DNA of 33,039 bases, from contig JAHELP010000009.1 of assembly GCA_024644105.1 (NCBI GenBank), positions 1 through 33,039 of the forward strand. The letters run 5' to 3'. This stretch comes from Candidatus Nitrosopumilus sp. (GTDB taxonomy: Archaea; Thermoproteota; Nitrososphaeria; Nitrososphaerales; Nitrosopumilaceae). Numbering within the stretch: position 1 is the stretch's first letter; every line of letters starts with the position of its first letter. Positions 7,778 to 14,971 of this stretch are shown piece by piece. Position numbers and translations under genes: made by a program. The notes under the pieces were generated by a model. That model saw only the letters and a list, made by a program, of their open reading frames with translations. It ran no database searches and was not told the origin of the DNA.

Positions 7778-8532
7778 ACATGAAACCTGTTCCAAGAATT
7801 TCAACAAGAGGTTACTACGATCTCTCTAATGGACAAACGTTGAAAAATAATTCATACTATACATATCCAAAAAATGATTTTAAAAAATTAATTAATTCAA
7901 AAGAATTTACTATAATGATTCATGGTTTACGAAATGATAATGCCGGGGCTATTGCAAAAGTTGTCATTGCAAAAAAACAATTACGTAAACTAGGTTACAT
8001 TCATCCTGTTGTTGGATATAGTTATGATTCTAACACAAAAGGTGCACACTTGATAAAGCAAGCAAAACATGCTCTTGCAGTAGGTCAAAAAATTGCCGAA
8101 AAAAATGGCAAGAATCTTGGAAAGTTTATTGAAGATTTCAAATTATCTAGCCCTAAAACAAAGATTAGATTAATGGGTCATTCTTTAGGTTCGCAGGTAA
8201 TTTTAAGCACTTTGGAATATCTTGCAAAAAAGAAAAAAAATTTTGGAATTGTAGAAGGAGTTTACTTTTTTGGCGCATCAATTACTGAAGATGTTCCGTC
8301 ATCAAAAAAATACGCCAAAATTTTTAAATCAATTGTTAATTCAAAAATTGTAAATCATTATGCACCTACAGATGAAGTTCTAAATTGGGCTAACAAAGAA
8401 AAATTTGTAAAAGGCCCATTGGGACTTAATGGTGCATCTGGTAAGCCTCTTAAGCAGTACCATCAAAAATTAGTAAAACCAAAAAATCATCGATTTGCAA
8501 GTTATGCGTTAGTTTTGAAATCATTCCCATAA
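7774..8532 (+). CDS. Alpha/beta hydrolase, DUF726-like
   Basis: The nucleophile elbow GHSLGSQ near residue 137 is the serine-hydrolase signature. An early HGLRND could supply the oxyanion hole. A later Asp in YAPTDEVLNW and His in KPKNHRFASY complete a likely Ser-Asp-His triad. The order of these motifs and FFGASITEDV resemble the DUF726 group, whose substrates are unknown. No signal peptide is seen. It begins at a GTG overlapping the metG stop (GTGA), implying translational coupling; an ATG at 7780 is an alternative. Why it is tied to metG is not clear. Confidence 0.75.
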   Translation: MNMKPVPRISTRGYYDLSNGQTLKNNSYYTYPKNDFKKLINSKEFTIMIHGLRNDNAGAIAKVVIAKKQLRKLGYIHPVVGYSYDSNTKGAHLIKQAKHALAVGQKIAEKNGKNLGKFIEDFKLSSPKTKIRLMGHSLGSQVILSTLEYLAKKKKNFGIVEGVYFFGASITEDVPSSKKYAKIFKSIVNSKIVNHYAPTDEVLNWANKEKFVKGPLGLNGASGKPLKQYHQKLVKPKNHRFASYALVLKSFP

Positions 8533-8756
8533 TTTTTGATATTCCAGATCCGTATGATTTGTTCGTTAGTCTTTTATACAAAAAATGAAAATCACATTTT
8601 ATCGTGAACATTAGTTTTGATTCTTCATGTGCAAATAAATCCATATTATATCATCTGCATATTCTGGATGAACAAAATGATGCGTCCACTGATCTATCTG
8701 AATATCCGTGCTGAATAATTAGAATTGTTTTTAGAATAGGCACATCATAATATGCT

Positions 8757-8873
8757 ATGAATGGAACTAGTTGTGATAATTGTTTCACTGGCTATAGGCC
8801 TGGACAGCTAATTTCATGTGAACAATGTGGCTCTGAATTCTGTGATAGCTGCATCAAAAATCATAAACACTGA
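8757..8873 (+). CDS. Zinc-finger miniprotein, 38 aa
   Basis: Too short for the ORF track. It reads MNGTSCDNCFTGYRPGQLIS, then CEQCGSEFCDSCIKNHKH. The pattern is C-x2-C, C-x2-C, C-x2-C, with two terminal His residues, resembling a B-box or cross-brace zinc site that could hold two zinc ions. It stands alone between the hydrolase and the TrmB-like gene, with only a weak TATA-like TTTTTAG upstream. Coding is supported by the orderly metal-ligand spacing. Confidence 0.6.
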   Translation: MNGTSCDNCFTGYRPGQLISCEQCGSEFCDSCIKNHKH

Positions 8874-8977
8874 GTATTTTTTCAAAATTTTAATCTAATT
8901 TGTGCTGTGATTTTTTATCATTAATAAAACCTGACTGGTCATTTCATCAAGTTCTTTGATCTCAGGTATGTATTGGG

Positions 8978-9826
8978 TCAATAGAGACCTTCTCCTTTTT
9001 CCCAAGATAATTCAAATAATGAGCTCATCATATCAATGAGTGCCTCTGAATCAGACCACCAAGCAAAAATTTGTCTTGTTGGATGATTGGCATTTCTCAT
9101 GAAAATCAAAACTTCTTTTGAATCCTTGATGATAAAACATTTTTTTTCAGAATCTGTAGATAAAATTTTGATTCCATTTTTATTAAATTCAGAAAGAAAT
9201 TCAGGTGTGCTTGTTAATGGCGAAATTACCATTTTTAATTCAGATGATGATTTTGCTGTCCAGTCAAAAATATCTGAATGATACATTCTTAGTATGTCTG
9301 CAACACTACCAAAAATTCTAAATGATTCTACACTTGAATCAATCATATCTTTAATTTTATTTGTAATTGGACCTGAACCATGTAATAATTGCATTTTTTC
9401 TGATTTTGATTCATCTGTTTCTACTGCAAAAAATGGAATCCCCTTCCACAGTTCTGAAATTGAATCTTCCTTAGTTGCTAGAGTATCGATTCTTTCTTGT
9501 TCTTGTTTAACCAGTGTTGTAATTGCAGTTTTCATATCCATTGCAGTATATTTAGTTGGATGAGATAACTCTGCAACTACAAGCCCTAAACTTTGTAGGG
9601 AATTAACCAAGTGATATGTTTCTGTTCTTGGTAATTGTAATGCCTTTGAAACTTCAGTAGCTGTTTTTGCACCGTACTTTCCAAGATATATGAAAACTTT
9701 GGCTTGACTTTTTGTTAATCCAAAATCAATTAATTCATTTTTAATTTTCTCAAGAGTAATTTTATGTTTATACATTGCAGTATCTGATTCATTATCAAAT
9801 AGATTGAGTTGCTCATTAATTGTCAT
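8978..9826 (-). CDS. TrmB-family transcriptional regulator
   Basis: An N-terminal winged helix-turn-helix (residues about 30-95: FGLTKSQAKVFIYLGKYGAKTATEVSK in two parts, then recognition helix PRTETYHLVNSL) matches the TrmB/HTH_11 group. A coiled linker (about 105-130) leads to a C-terminal domain resembling the phospholipase-D-like effector region of TrmB proteins (SFRIFGSVADILRMY). TrmB regulators sense sugars or other metabolites in euryarchaea; the ligand here is unknown. It diverges from the EF-Tu-like gene with a 186-base shared upstream region. A TATA-like TTAAATAC at about 9870 would give a longer leader. Confidence 0.82.
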   Translation of the reverse strand: MTINEQLNLFDNESDTAMYKHKITLEKIKNELIDFGLTKSQAKVFIYLGKYGAKTATEVSKALQLPRTETYHLVNSLQSLGLVVAELSHPTKYTAMDMKTAITTLVKQEQERIDTLATKEDSISELWKGIPFFAVETDESKSEKMQLLHGSGPITNKIKDMIDSSVESFRIFGSVADILRMYHSDIFDWTAKSSSELKMVISPLTSTPEFLSEFNKNGIKILSTDSEKKCFIIKDSKEVLIFMRNANHPTRQIFAWWSDSEALIDMMSSLFELSWEKGEGLY

Positions 9827-10012
9827 TTTCTAATTTCCTTAATTGATTCCAGTTTATCTCACTAGAGGAGTATTTAACATTTGATCGCTTCCAGGCTGGC
9901 ATTTTTGTCCTTTTTTTGGTACCTTGAATTTTTTAAGATTTCCTGAAATTTCTAGATTTGCTTTTTGACCCTCTCTTCAAAACTTCATAAAGACTATTTT
10001 TGGCAAAACATT

Positions 10013-10933
10013 ATGGTACAATCCATCAATTTTGTTATTTTAGGAAAACAAGACATTGCTTCTGAATTTGGAAAAAAAGGAACTGAAACTGATCTTACTC
10101 TATATGATCGAAAAGAATCTGATGTTATTAAAACATGGGTTGTTCCAAATGGGTTTCCTGAAAAAATTCAACCACTTTTTCAAGCAATAAACTTGGCTGA
10201 ATATGTTATATTGCATGTTGATAAATTAGACAAATTCACTGGAGAGCAAATAATTGCGCTTGATTCTCTAAAAAAAGAAAAAGGAATTTTATCTCATACA
10301 TTTGATGTTGATGAATCAAAATTGAATATGATGATCAAAGGAACTGTTGTTGAAAATTACACAAAAGTTGATCAAGATAAAATTAAAGAAGAGATGAATA
10401 AACTAGAACCCATTACAAATAATGATCCTTCTGAAATGGTAATTGATCATTGCTTTGATGTAAAGGGTGTTGGAACTGTAATATTGGGTAAAGTGACAAA
10501 TGGGACGGTAAAACAATATGATAATTTGAAATTATATCCTGCAGGAATTGATGTATTGATAAAATCTATTCAAATGCATGATGATCCTGTAACTGAATCC
10601 ATTTGTCCTGCAAGAGTTGGATTAGCAGTAAAAGGTGCAAAACCTGATGAAGTAGGTCGCGGGGATGTTATATCTCAAGAAGGTGCCGTTGATGTAAATA
10701 CAGAAATTGAACTTAATTTTCAAAAGAGTCCTTTTTACAAAAATGATATTGCAGAAAATCAGGGTTGTTTAGTTAGTATAGGATTACAAATCAAGGCTGC
10801 AAAATTCTCATCAATATCTCCCCTCAAACTAACTTTTGAAAAACCGATTGTAAGCAAAAAAGGCCAAATTGCCATTATTCTAAAACCCGAATCCCCCACA
10901 ATTCGTATTCTGGGAAGTGGTCAAATTCAATAG
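10013..10933 (+). CDS. EF-Tu/SelB-like protein with degenerate G domain
   Basis: The ORF track starts at 9965, but the ATG at 10013 (MVQSINFVILGK) begins the first strand of a G-like domain, so it is preferred (306 aa). Residues about 1-120 follow a GTPase-like layout (AEYVILHVDKLDKF) yet lack the GxxxxGK[ST] loop, DxPG and NKxD. The middle holds a clear translation-factor domain 2 (FDVKGVGTVILGKVTNGTVKQYDNL) and the C-terminal part a domain 3-like barrel. It resembles SelB-related archaeal paralogs, and GTP binding is doubtful. A weak TATA-like CATAAAG is centred 24-26 bases before 10013. Confidence 0.72.
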   Translation: MVQSINFVILGKQDIASEFGKKGTETDLTLYDRKESDVIKTWVVPNGFPEKIQPLFQAINLAEYVILHVDKLDKFTGEQIIALDSLKKEKGILSHTFDVDESKLNMMIKGTVVENYTKVDQDKIKEEMNKLEPITNNDPSEMVIDHCFDVKGVGTVILGKVTNGTVKQYDNLKLYPAGIDVLIKSIQMHDDPVTESICPARVGLAVKGAKPDEVGRGDVISQEGAVDVNTEIELNFQKSPFYKNDIAENQGCLVSIGLQIKAAKFSSISPLKLTFEKPIVSKKGQIAIILKPESPTIRILGSGQIQ

Positions 10934-10936
10934 GCT

Positions 10937-10950
10937 GATTTAATTAAATC
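10937..10950. promoter_or_regulatory. 14-bp palindrome over the TATA region of the zinc-ribbon gene
   Basis: GATTTAATTAAATC is a perfect palindrome centred 28 bases before the ATG at 10972. It includes TTTAATTAAA, the only TATA-like element there. It could be both the TATA box and an operator. Confidence 0.4.
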
Positions 10951-10971
10951 AAACTTTCAAATTAAATCAAT

Positions 10972-11091
10972 ATGGAACCTGCACGTGCTTGCCCTATCTG
11001 TCCTAAATGTGGTTCAAAGAGATTCATTCGACTCCCTGGTGAGAAGGTCATTGTAAAATGTCGTTCTTGTGAAAAAATTATTGAAATCTAA
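10972..11091 (+). CDS. Zinc-ribbon miniprotein, 39 aa
   Basis: Too short for the ORF track. It reads MEPARACPICPKCGSKRFIR, then LPGEKVIVKCRSCEKIIEI. The CPKC and CRSC knuckles, 17 residues apart with strands between, form a textbook zinc ribbon like those of TFIIB, TFS or small ribosomal proteins. The family is not identified further. It lies 38 bases after the EF-Tu-like gene and 36 bases before ilvC, on the same strand as both. Confidence 0.72.
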   Translation: MEPARACPICPKCGSKRFIRLPGEKVIVKCRSCEKIIEI

Positions 11092-11098
11092 ATCATAG

Positions 11099-11106
11099 TT
11101 AATATT
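11099..11106 (+). promoter_or_regulatory. TATA-like box of ilvC
   Basis: TTAATATT is centred about 26 bases before the ilvC ATG, fitting a leaderless transcript. Confidence 0.45.
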
Positions 11107-11127
11107 TGCAATATTCCTGCTTGAAAT

Positions 11128-12126
11128 ATGGCAAAAACATGGAAAGATGCCGATATCAGTCTTGATCCAATAAAAGATCAAACAATTGCTGTAATTGGTT
11201 ATGGAATTCAAGGTGACGCACAAGCAAACAACATGAAAGACTCTGGTCTAAATGTAATAATTGGTCTTAAAGAAGGCGGTAACAGCTGGAAAAAGGCAGA
11301 AGCTGATGGTCACAAAGTATTGTCTGTTGCAGATGCAACAAAACAAGCAGACATTGTTCACATTTTGATTCCTGACATGATTCAAGGTCAAGTATACAAA
11401 GATGAAATCGGACCAAATCTTTCGGAAGGAAAAGCATTGTCATTTTCTCATGCAGCTGCAATCTATTGGAAATGGATTGAAGCACCAAGCAATGTTGATT
11501 TAATCATGATTGCACCAAAGGGACCTGGTTCTAAAGTTAGAGAAACTTATCTTGATAATTTTGGTACACCAGCAATTGTTGCAGTTGAACAAGATTATAC
11601 CGGAAAAGCTTGGGATAGAACATTGGGAATTGCTAAAGCAATTGGAAGTGCAAGAGCTGGATTAATCAAAACTGCTTTCAAAGAAGAAGTAGAAACTGAT
11701 TGGTTTGGTGAGCAAGCTGATCTTTGTGGTGGCGCAGCTTCTATGGTTACAAATGCATTTGAAACTCTTGTTGAAGCAGGATATCAACCAGAAATTGCAT
11801 ACTTTGAAGTTTTACATGAACTCAAACTCATCGTAGATATGATTCAAAGATATGGAATTAATGGAATGTGGAGACGTGTTAGTGAAACTGCCCGATATGG
11901 TGGATTGACTCGTGGACCAATGGTTATGGATGCCGCAAGCAAAGCTAACATGAAAAAAGTTCTTACCATGATTCAAGATGGAACATTCAACAGTGAGTGG
12001 ATTTCTGAATATCAGAAAAATGGTAAAGATGCATTTGATAAATACATGAAAGAATATGACGAACACCAAATTGAAAAAGTTGGTAAAGAAATGCGTAAAA
12101 TGATGTGGCCTGATTCCACAGAATAA
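11128..12126 (+). CDS. ilvC: Ketol-acid reductoisomerase, class I
   Basis: Converts acetolactate or acetohydroxybutyrate to the dihydroxy acid in valine, leucine and isoleucine synthesis. The NAD(P)-binding start is GYGIQGDAQA near residue 26. Catalytic residues are all present: Lys in IAPKGPG, Asp and Glu in TDWFGEQ, the two Glu in FEVLHELKLIVD, and Ser in RRVSETARYGG. The 332 residues match class I. The cofactor loop GLKEGGNSW differs from the usual GLR-G-S-SW, losing one phosphate-binding Ser and having Lys for Arg. The other branched-chain genes are not in the window. Confidence 0.96.
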   Translation: MAKTWKDADISLDPIKDQTIAVIGYGIQGDAQANNMKDSGLNVIIGLKEGGNSWKKAEADGHKVLSVADATKQADIVHILIPDMIQGQVYKDEIGPNLSEGKALSFSHAAAIYWKWIEAPSNVDLIMIAPKGPGSKVRETYLDNFGTPAIVAVEQDYTGKAWDRTLGIAKAIGSARAGLIKTAFKEEVETDWFGEQADLCGGAASMVTNAFETLVEAGYQPEIAYFEVLHELKLIVDMIQRYGINGMWRRVSETARYGGLTRGPMVMDAASKANMKKVLTMIQDGTFNSEWISEYQKNGKDAFDKYMKEYDEHQIEKVGKEMRKMMWPDSTE

Positions 12127-12128
12127 TC

Positions 12129-12135
12129 TTTTTTT
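12129..12135 (+). terminator. Oligo-T terminator of ilvC
   Basis: Seven T follow the ilvC stop codon, then ATATTTTTC. It overlaps the stop codon of the convergent mutase small-subunit gene. Confidence 0.5.
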
Positions 12136-12556
12136 ATATTTTTCTTAATTTAGAAACACCAGTTGTAATATGATCAATAATTGTTGGTAATGGTGTACCT
12201 GGACCAAACACATGATTAACTCCAGATTTTACAAGGTCTGCATGATCGATTTCTGGAATTACTCCGCCACCAACTATCAGTACGTCTTTGATTCCTTTCT
12301 TTTTGAGAGTTTTAACTACTCTAGGAAACAGTGTTCCATGAGCGCCATTTAACAAACTCATTGCAATGGCATCAACGTCTTCATCTTCTGCAATTTGTGC
12401 AATTCTGTCTGGTGTTGCAAAAAGTCCTGAATAAATGACCTCCATTCCTGCATCTCTAAATGCTCTACACAAAACAAGAGCCCCTCTATCATGTCCATCT
12501 AATCCTAGTTTAGCCACCAAGATTTTGATACTTCGTGATGCAGCCTTTTGCTTCAT
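12134..12556 (-). CDS. Methylmalonyl-CoA mutase, B12-binding small subunit
   Basis: A free-standing cobalamin-binding domain of 140 residues. The B12 motif DxHxxG is seen as GLDGHDRG at residues about 18-25, with the later SLLNGAH and VGGGVIPE segments typical of this fold. It should pair with the separate 533-residue catalytic subunit at 18837 to form methylmalonyl-CoA mutase, used in carbon fixation through the 3-hydroxypropionate/4-hydroxybutyrate cycle. It is on the opposite strand and about 6 kb from its partner. A TATA box 27 bases upstream suggests its own leaderless message. Confidence 0.93.
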   Translation of the reverse strand: MKQKAASRSIKILVAKLGLDGHDRGALVLCRAFRDAGMEVIYSGLFATPDRIAQIAEDEDVDAIAMSLLNGAHGTLFPRVVKTLKKKGIKDVLIVGGGVIPEIDHADLVKSGVNHVFGPGTPLPTIIDHITTGVSKLRKI

Positions 12557-12576
12557 GATTATAGTTGTATTTTGTG

Positions 12577-12588
12577 ATATTTTAAAAG
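12577..12588 (-). promoter_or_regulatory. TATA box of the mutase small-subunit gene
   Basis: The minus strand reads CCTTTTAAAATATC across here, with CC upstream as a possible BRE. The centre is about 27 bases before the ATG at 12556. Confidence 0.55.
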
Positions 12589-12657
12589 GTTTATTTGATT
12601 TATTCTCCTTGACCTCTTCAAATATATTGATTCATTCCTCAATATTGTCGATAAGAT

Positions 12658-12921
12658 ATGACTGATGATGTTTGTGATTTTTGTAAAGGAGTAGGTTCAT
12701 CATCCACAACTGTCTGTGTTTATTGTAATGGAACGGGTGAATGGAATCAAGCAGCTCAAGCATACGTAAAAAACCATATTTGTCAATGTATTGTTCTTGA
12801 TAGAAAATTTTGTCCTGTGTGTAACAAAGCATGCCATCATGATACCTCGTTAAATCCTAAACAAACCATTGATCCTGGTTATGGGGGTATGTCTTCCCAT
12901 GAAATTATAGTGGGCGCATAA
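12658..12921 (+). CDS. Small zinc-finger protein with DnaJ-like CxxC motifs, 87 aa
   Basis: Three CxxC knuckles are visible: CDFCKGVG at residue 5, CVYCNGTG at about 21, and CPVCNKAC near 58, plus extra Cys and His residues (ICQC, CHHD). The CxxCxGxG form of the first two is that of the DnaJ central zinc domain, though J and peptide-binding domains are absent. The role is unknown; nucleic-acid or protein binding is possible. It has a TATA-like CAAATATATTG about 33 bases upstream and its own short leader. It precedes TFB by 142 bases. Confidence 0.75.
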   Translation: MTDDVCDFCKGVGSSSTTVCVYCNGTGEWNQAAQAYVKNHICQCIVLDRKFCPVCNKACHHDTSLNPKQTIDPGYGGMSSHEIIVGA

Positions 12922-12964
12922 ATTCAAAACTGCTTTATCATTCATTCTAGAAAAATACTCACAC

Positions 12965-12972
12965 TTCTTATA
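12965..12972 (+). promoter_or_regulatory. TATA box upstream of the TFB leader ORF
   Basis: TTCTTATAG is centred about 26 bases before the ATG at 12994. If used, the transcript begins at the small ORF, not at TFB. Confidence 0.45.
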
Positions 12973-12993
12973 GATGAGAAATGCTTCTAAATT

Positions 12994-13062
12994 ATGTCTG
13001 AAGGTATATCAGTTTACAATCATTCAAATGAAAATCTTACAATAAACAGGATAGAAAACTAA
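12994..13062 (+). CDS. Possible 22-aa upstream ORF ahead of TFB
   Basis: ATG to TAA encodes MSEGISVYNHSNENLTINRI plus EN. Its stop ends one base before the TFB ATG, in a different frame, so ribosomes could terminate and restart. The TATA box 26 bases before its ATG would make it the leaderless first ORF of the TFB message. There is no motif in the peptide. It could be chance, and a weaker TATA-like TTACAATAAA near 13038 could start a message directly at TFB. Confidence 0.4.
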   Translation: MSEGISVYNHSNENLTINRIEN

Positions 13063-13063
13063 C

Positions 13064-13966
13064 ATGGATAATCCAGCTTGTGCACGATGTGGAAAAAATT
13101 CAATTCTAACTGATGAAGTTACCGGGGAACAATTTTGTGGAAAATGTGGTTATGTAATTACTGAAAAATCACAAGAGTCCGGACCTGAATGGAGATCTTT
13201 TCAAAAAGATGGTGGCGCAGATCCTGCAAGAACCGGCGCCCCTTCATCACTAATGATACATGATATGGGTCTCTCTACTGTAATCAATCCGTTAAACAAA
13301 GATGCTTCTGGCAAACCTCTTTCAACATCCATGAAAAGCACCATTGAGAGACTTCGAACTTGGGATAGTAGAAGTCAAGTTCATGCACCAGTTGATAGAA
13401 ATCTGAGACAAGCTCTTAGTGATTTAAATAAATTAAAAGATAAAGTTTCAATTCCTGCAAATGTTTTAGAAAAAGCTGCATACATTTATCGAAAAGCCTT
13501 AGAAAAAAAACTGGTTAGAGGAAGATCCATTTCTGCAATGATTGCTGCATCATTATATGCAGCATGTAGAGATACTGAAACCCCAAGAACTCTAAAAGAT
13601 GTTGCCGATGCTGCTAATGTTAAACGAAAAGATATTGCAAGATGCTATAGGCTACTTCATCATGAATTGGAATTAAAAATGCCTGTGGTTGATTCAATCC
13701 AATGTATTGCAAGAATATCAAGTAAACTTGAGATTTCTGAAAAAACAAAACGATATGCTGTAAAAGTGCTTAAGGAGGCACAAGAACGTAAAGAATCAGC
13801 TGGAAAAGATCCTATGGGACTTGCAGCAACAGCACTTTATTTGTCATGTGTTAAAAATGGTGTATCTATCACACAACGTGATCTTGCAGAAGCTGCAGGT
13901 GTTACAGAAGTTACAATTCGAAACCGATACAAGGGTTTGAAAGCTGAACAATCAATAAAACCTTAA
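13064..13966 (+). CDS. tfb: Transcription initiation factor B (TFB)
   Basis: Recruits RNA polymerase to TBP bound at the TATA box. The N-terminal zinc ribbon has CARC (residues 6-9) and CGKC (25-28). The B-reader/linker follows with GPEWRSF. Two cyclin-like repeats fill about residues 110-195 and 205-295; the second ends in a helix-turn-helix (TQRDLAEAAGVTEVTIRNRY) that contacts the BRE. The 300-residue length is standard. Thaumarchaea usually carry several TFB paralogs; this one cannot be ranked from sequence alone. The gene is preceded by a 22-codon ORF ending one base before it. Confidence 0.96.
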   Translation: MDNPACARCGKNSILTDEVTGEQFCGKCGYVITEKSQESGPEWRSFQKDGGADPARTGAPSSLMIHDMGLSTVINPLNKDASGKPLSTSMKSTIERLRTWDSRSQVHAPVDRNLRQALSDLNKLKDKVSIPANVLEKAAYIYRKALEKKLVRGRSISAMIAASLYAACRDTETPRTLKDVADAANVKRKDIARCYRLLHHELELKMPVVDSIQCIARISSKLEISEKTKRYAVKVLKEAQERKESAGKDPMGLAATALYLSCVKNGVSITQRDLAEAAGVTEVTIRNRYKGLKAEQSIKP

Positions 13967-14024
13967 TTCGATTTACCTTCATGCTTGTAGAGGAATTGCA
14001 TACTTGACTGCCTAGTCTCAATTT

Positions 14025-14609
14025 TTAATAATCATGTTCGTTAAAATCTCCACCTAATGCAATTGTTGCAATAACTGTTGATTCCGTAGTTTGACATTTC
14101 ATTTTTGAATCTGGTAAAAATTCTTTGAATATCTCTTGTAGTAATTGTTCTGTAAATACTGACCAATTACTTCCCAATTCATGCTGAATAATAAAATGAT
14201 GTAATTCTCCTTCAATTCTGTGATCTGATTTCATTCCTGATGCACGCATATAGTCTTCTAATGTTTCGATACATCTCTTCAAATCATATTTTCCTTTTAT
14301 GAATAACACAGTATCTTTAATGACTGGTTTGATTACATTGATAATTTCATTAATCTCTTGAGCACTCATCTCAATTCCTAGAGTATCTAGAATTTTTTTT
14401 GGTACTGGAATCATTCCTATTTTGTCTGCAAATCTATCCCACTGAATGTATTTTTCTAAAATCTGTCTTGCCATTACATTATGAGAAATATTGTGATTCA
14501 TTGCTTCAGTTTCAATTTCTTCTACAAGCTTTACGGGTAGGCGATAAGTTATACTCCGTGTTTTTTCTTTTTTGGGTGGATGCTGTTGACGTTTAACTGT
14601 TGAATCCAA
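14025..14609 (-). CDS. Putative ribbon-helix-helix DNA-binding protein, 194 aa
   Basis: After a basic tail (KRQQHPPKKEKTR), residues about 18-55 read ITYRLPVKLVEEIETEAMNH, then a turn and MARQILEKYIQW. This is the strand-helix-helix pattern of Arc/MetJ-type regulators. The C-terminal 130 residues are a helical and strand domain I do not recognise (ISAQE-like helix, then HRIEGELHHFIIQHELG). It starts at TTG, supported by a TATA box 27 bases upstream. It could be a metabolite- or metal-sensing regulator; the target is unknown. Confidence 0.6.
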   Translation of the reverse strand: MDSTVKRQQHPPKKEKTRSITYRLPVKLVEEIETEAMNHNISHNVMARQILEKYIQWDRFADKIGMIPVPKKILDTLGIEMSAQEINEIINVIKPVIKDTVLFIKGKYDLKRCIETLEDYMRASGMKSDHRIEGELHHFIIQHELGSNWSVFTEQLLQEIFKEFLPDSKMKCQTTESTVIATIALGGDFNEHDY

Positions 14610-14630
14610 TTCATAAATATCTCAATTGGA

Positions 14631-14640
14631 GTAAATATAA
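14631..14640 (-). promoter_or_regulatory. TATA box of the ribbon-helix-helix gene
   Basis: The minus strand reads TTATATTTAC, centred 27 bases before the TTG at 14609. This supports a leaderless non-ATG start. Confidence 0.5.
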
Positions 14641-14769
14641 AGTTGGTTCATTATGACTGCGAGCATAATCTCAAATTTGATAATCGTATCTTATTTTTAA
14701 AGTAAATTCTTCACTATCGTTTTCATGAGGGAATTATTGTGGATAATTTAGCACTAATTCATTTGAGAC

Positions 14770-14925
14770 ATGGGAAAGTATTGTGAAAACTGTGAAAAAT
14801 TTATGAAAAATCCAGATCTGACTCATTGTTCAGATGAGTGCCTATTGTTCTCAATTAAAAATAGCAATTCACTGGAAGGGTATGGTGCAATTACTTGGGA
14901 AGATAAATCTGATCCTTGGAAATAA
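14770..14925 (+). CDS. Zinc-finger miniprotein, 51 aa
   Basis: Too short for the ORF track. It begins MGKYCENCEKFMKNPDLTHC and continues SDECLLFSIKN. The ligand set is C-x2-C ... H-C-x3-C, followed by an acidic tail rich in Trp (TWEDKSDPWK). The CxxC plus HCSxEC layout resembles the 39-aa protein at 31088 (CKNC ... FCSGEC). It lies 46 bases before the aminopeptidase gene. The function is unknown. Confidence 0.62.
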   Translation: MGKYCENCEKFMKNPDLTHCSDECLLFSIKNSNSLEGYGAITWEDKSDPWK

Positions 14926-14943
14926 ACTTCGATAGAAAATCTA

Positions 14944-14950
14944 CTTAAAG
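14944..14950 (+). promoter_or_regulatory. TATA-like box of the aminopeptidase gene
   Basis: CTTAAAG is centred 25 bases before the GTG at 14972, supporting that start without a leader. Confidence 0.4.
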
Positions 14951-14971
14951 TGTAACCCAATTACTTCAAAT

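Noticed and set aside
8450-8644. Minus-strand ORF of 64 aa at the hydrolase 3' end
   Set aside because: More than a third overlaps the hydrolase gene in antisense, and the rest has no recognisable features or promoter.
8670-8722. Possible C/D box guide RNA (ATGATGC and CTGA boxes)
   Set aside because: Box spacing is wrong, the C box has a mismatch and there is no C'/D' pair, so chance is more likely.
9965-10012. ORF-track start of the EF-Tu-like protein at 9965
   Set aside because: The 16 extra residues precede the first strand of the domain, and the ATG at 10013 opens a normal N-terminus.
14652-14699. 15-codon ORF upstream of the 14770 miniprotein
   Set aside because: Very short, without motif, promoter spacing or coupling to a neighbour.
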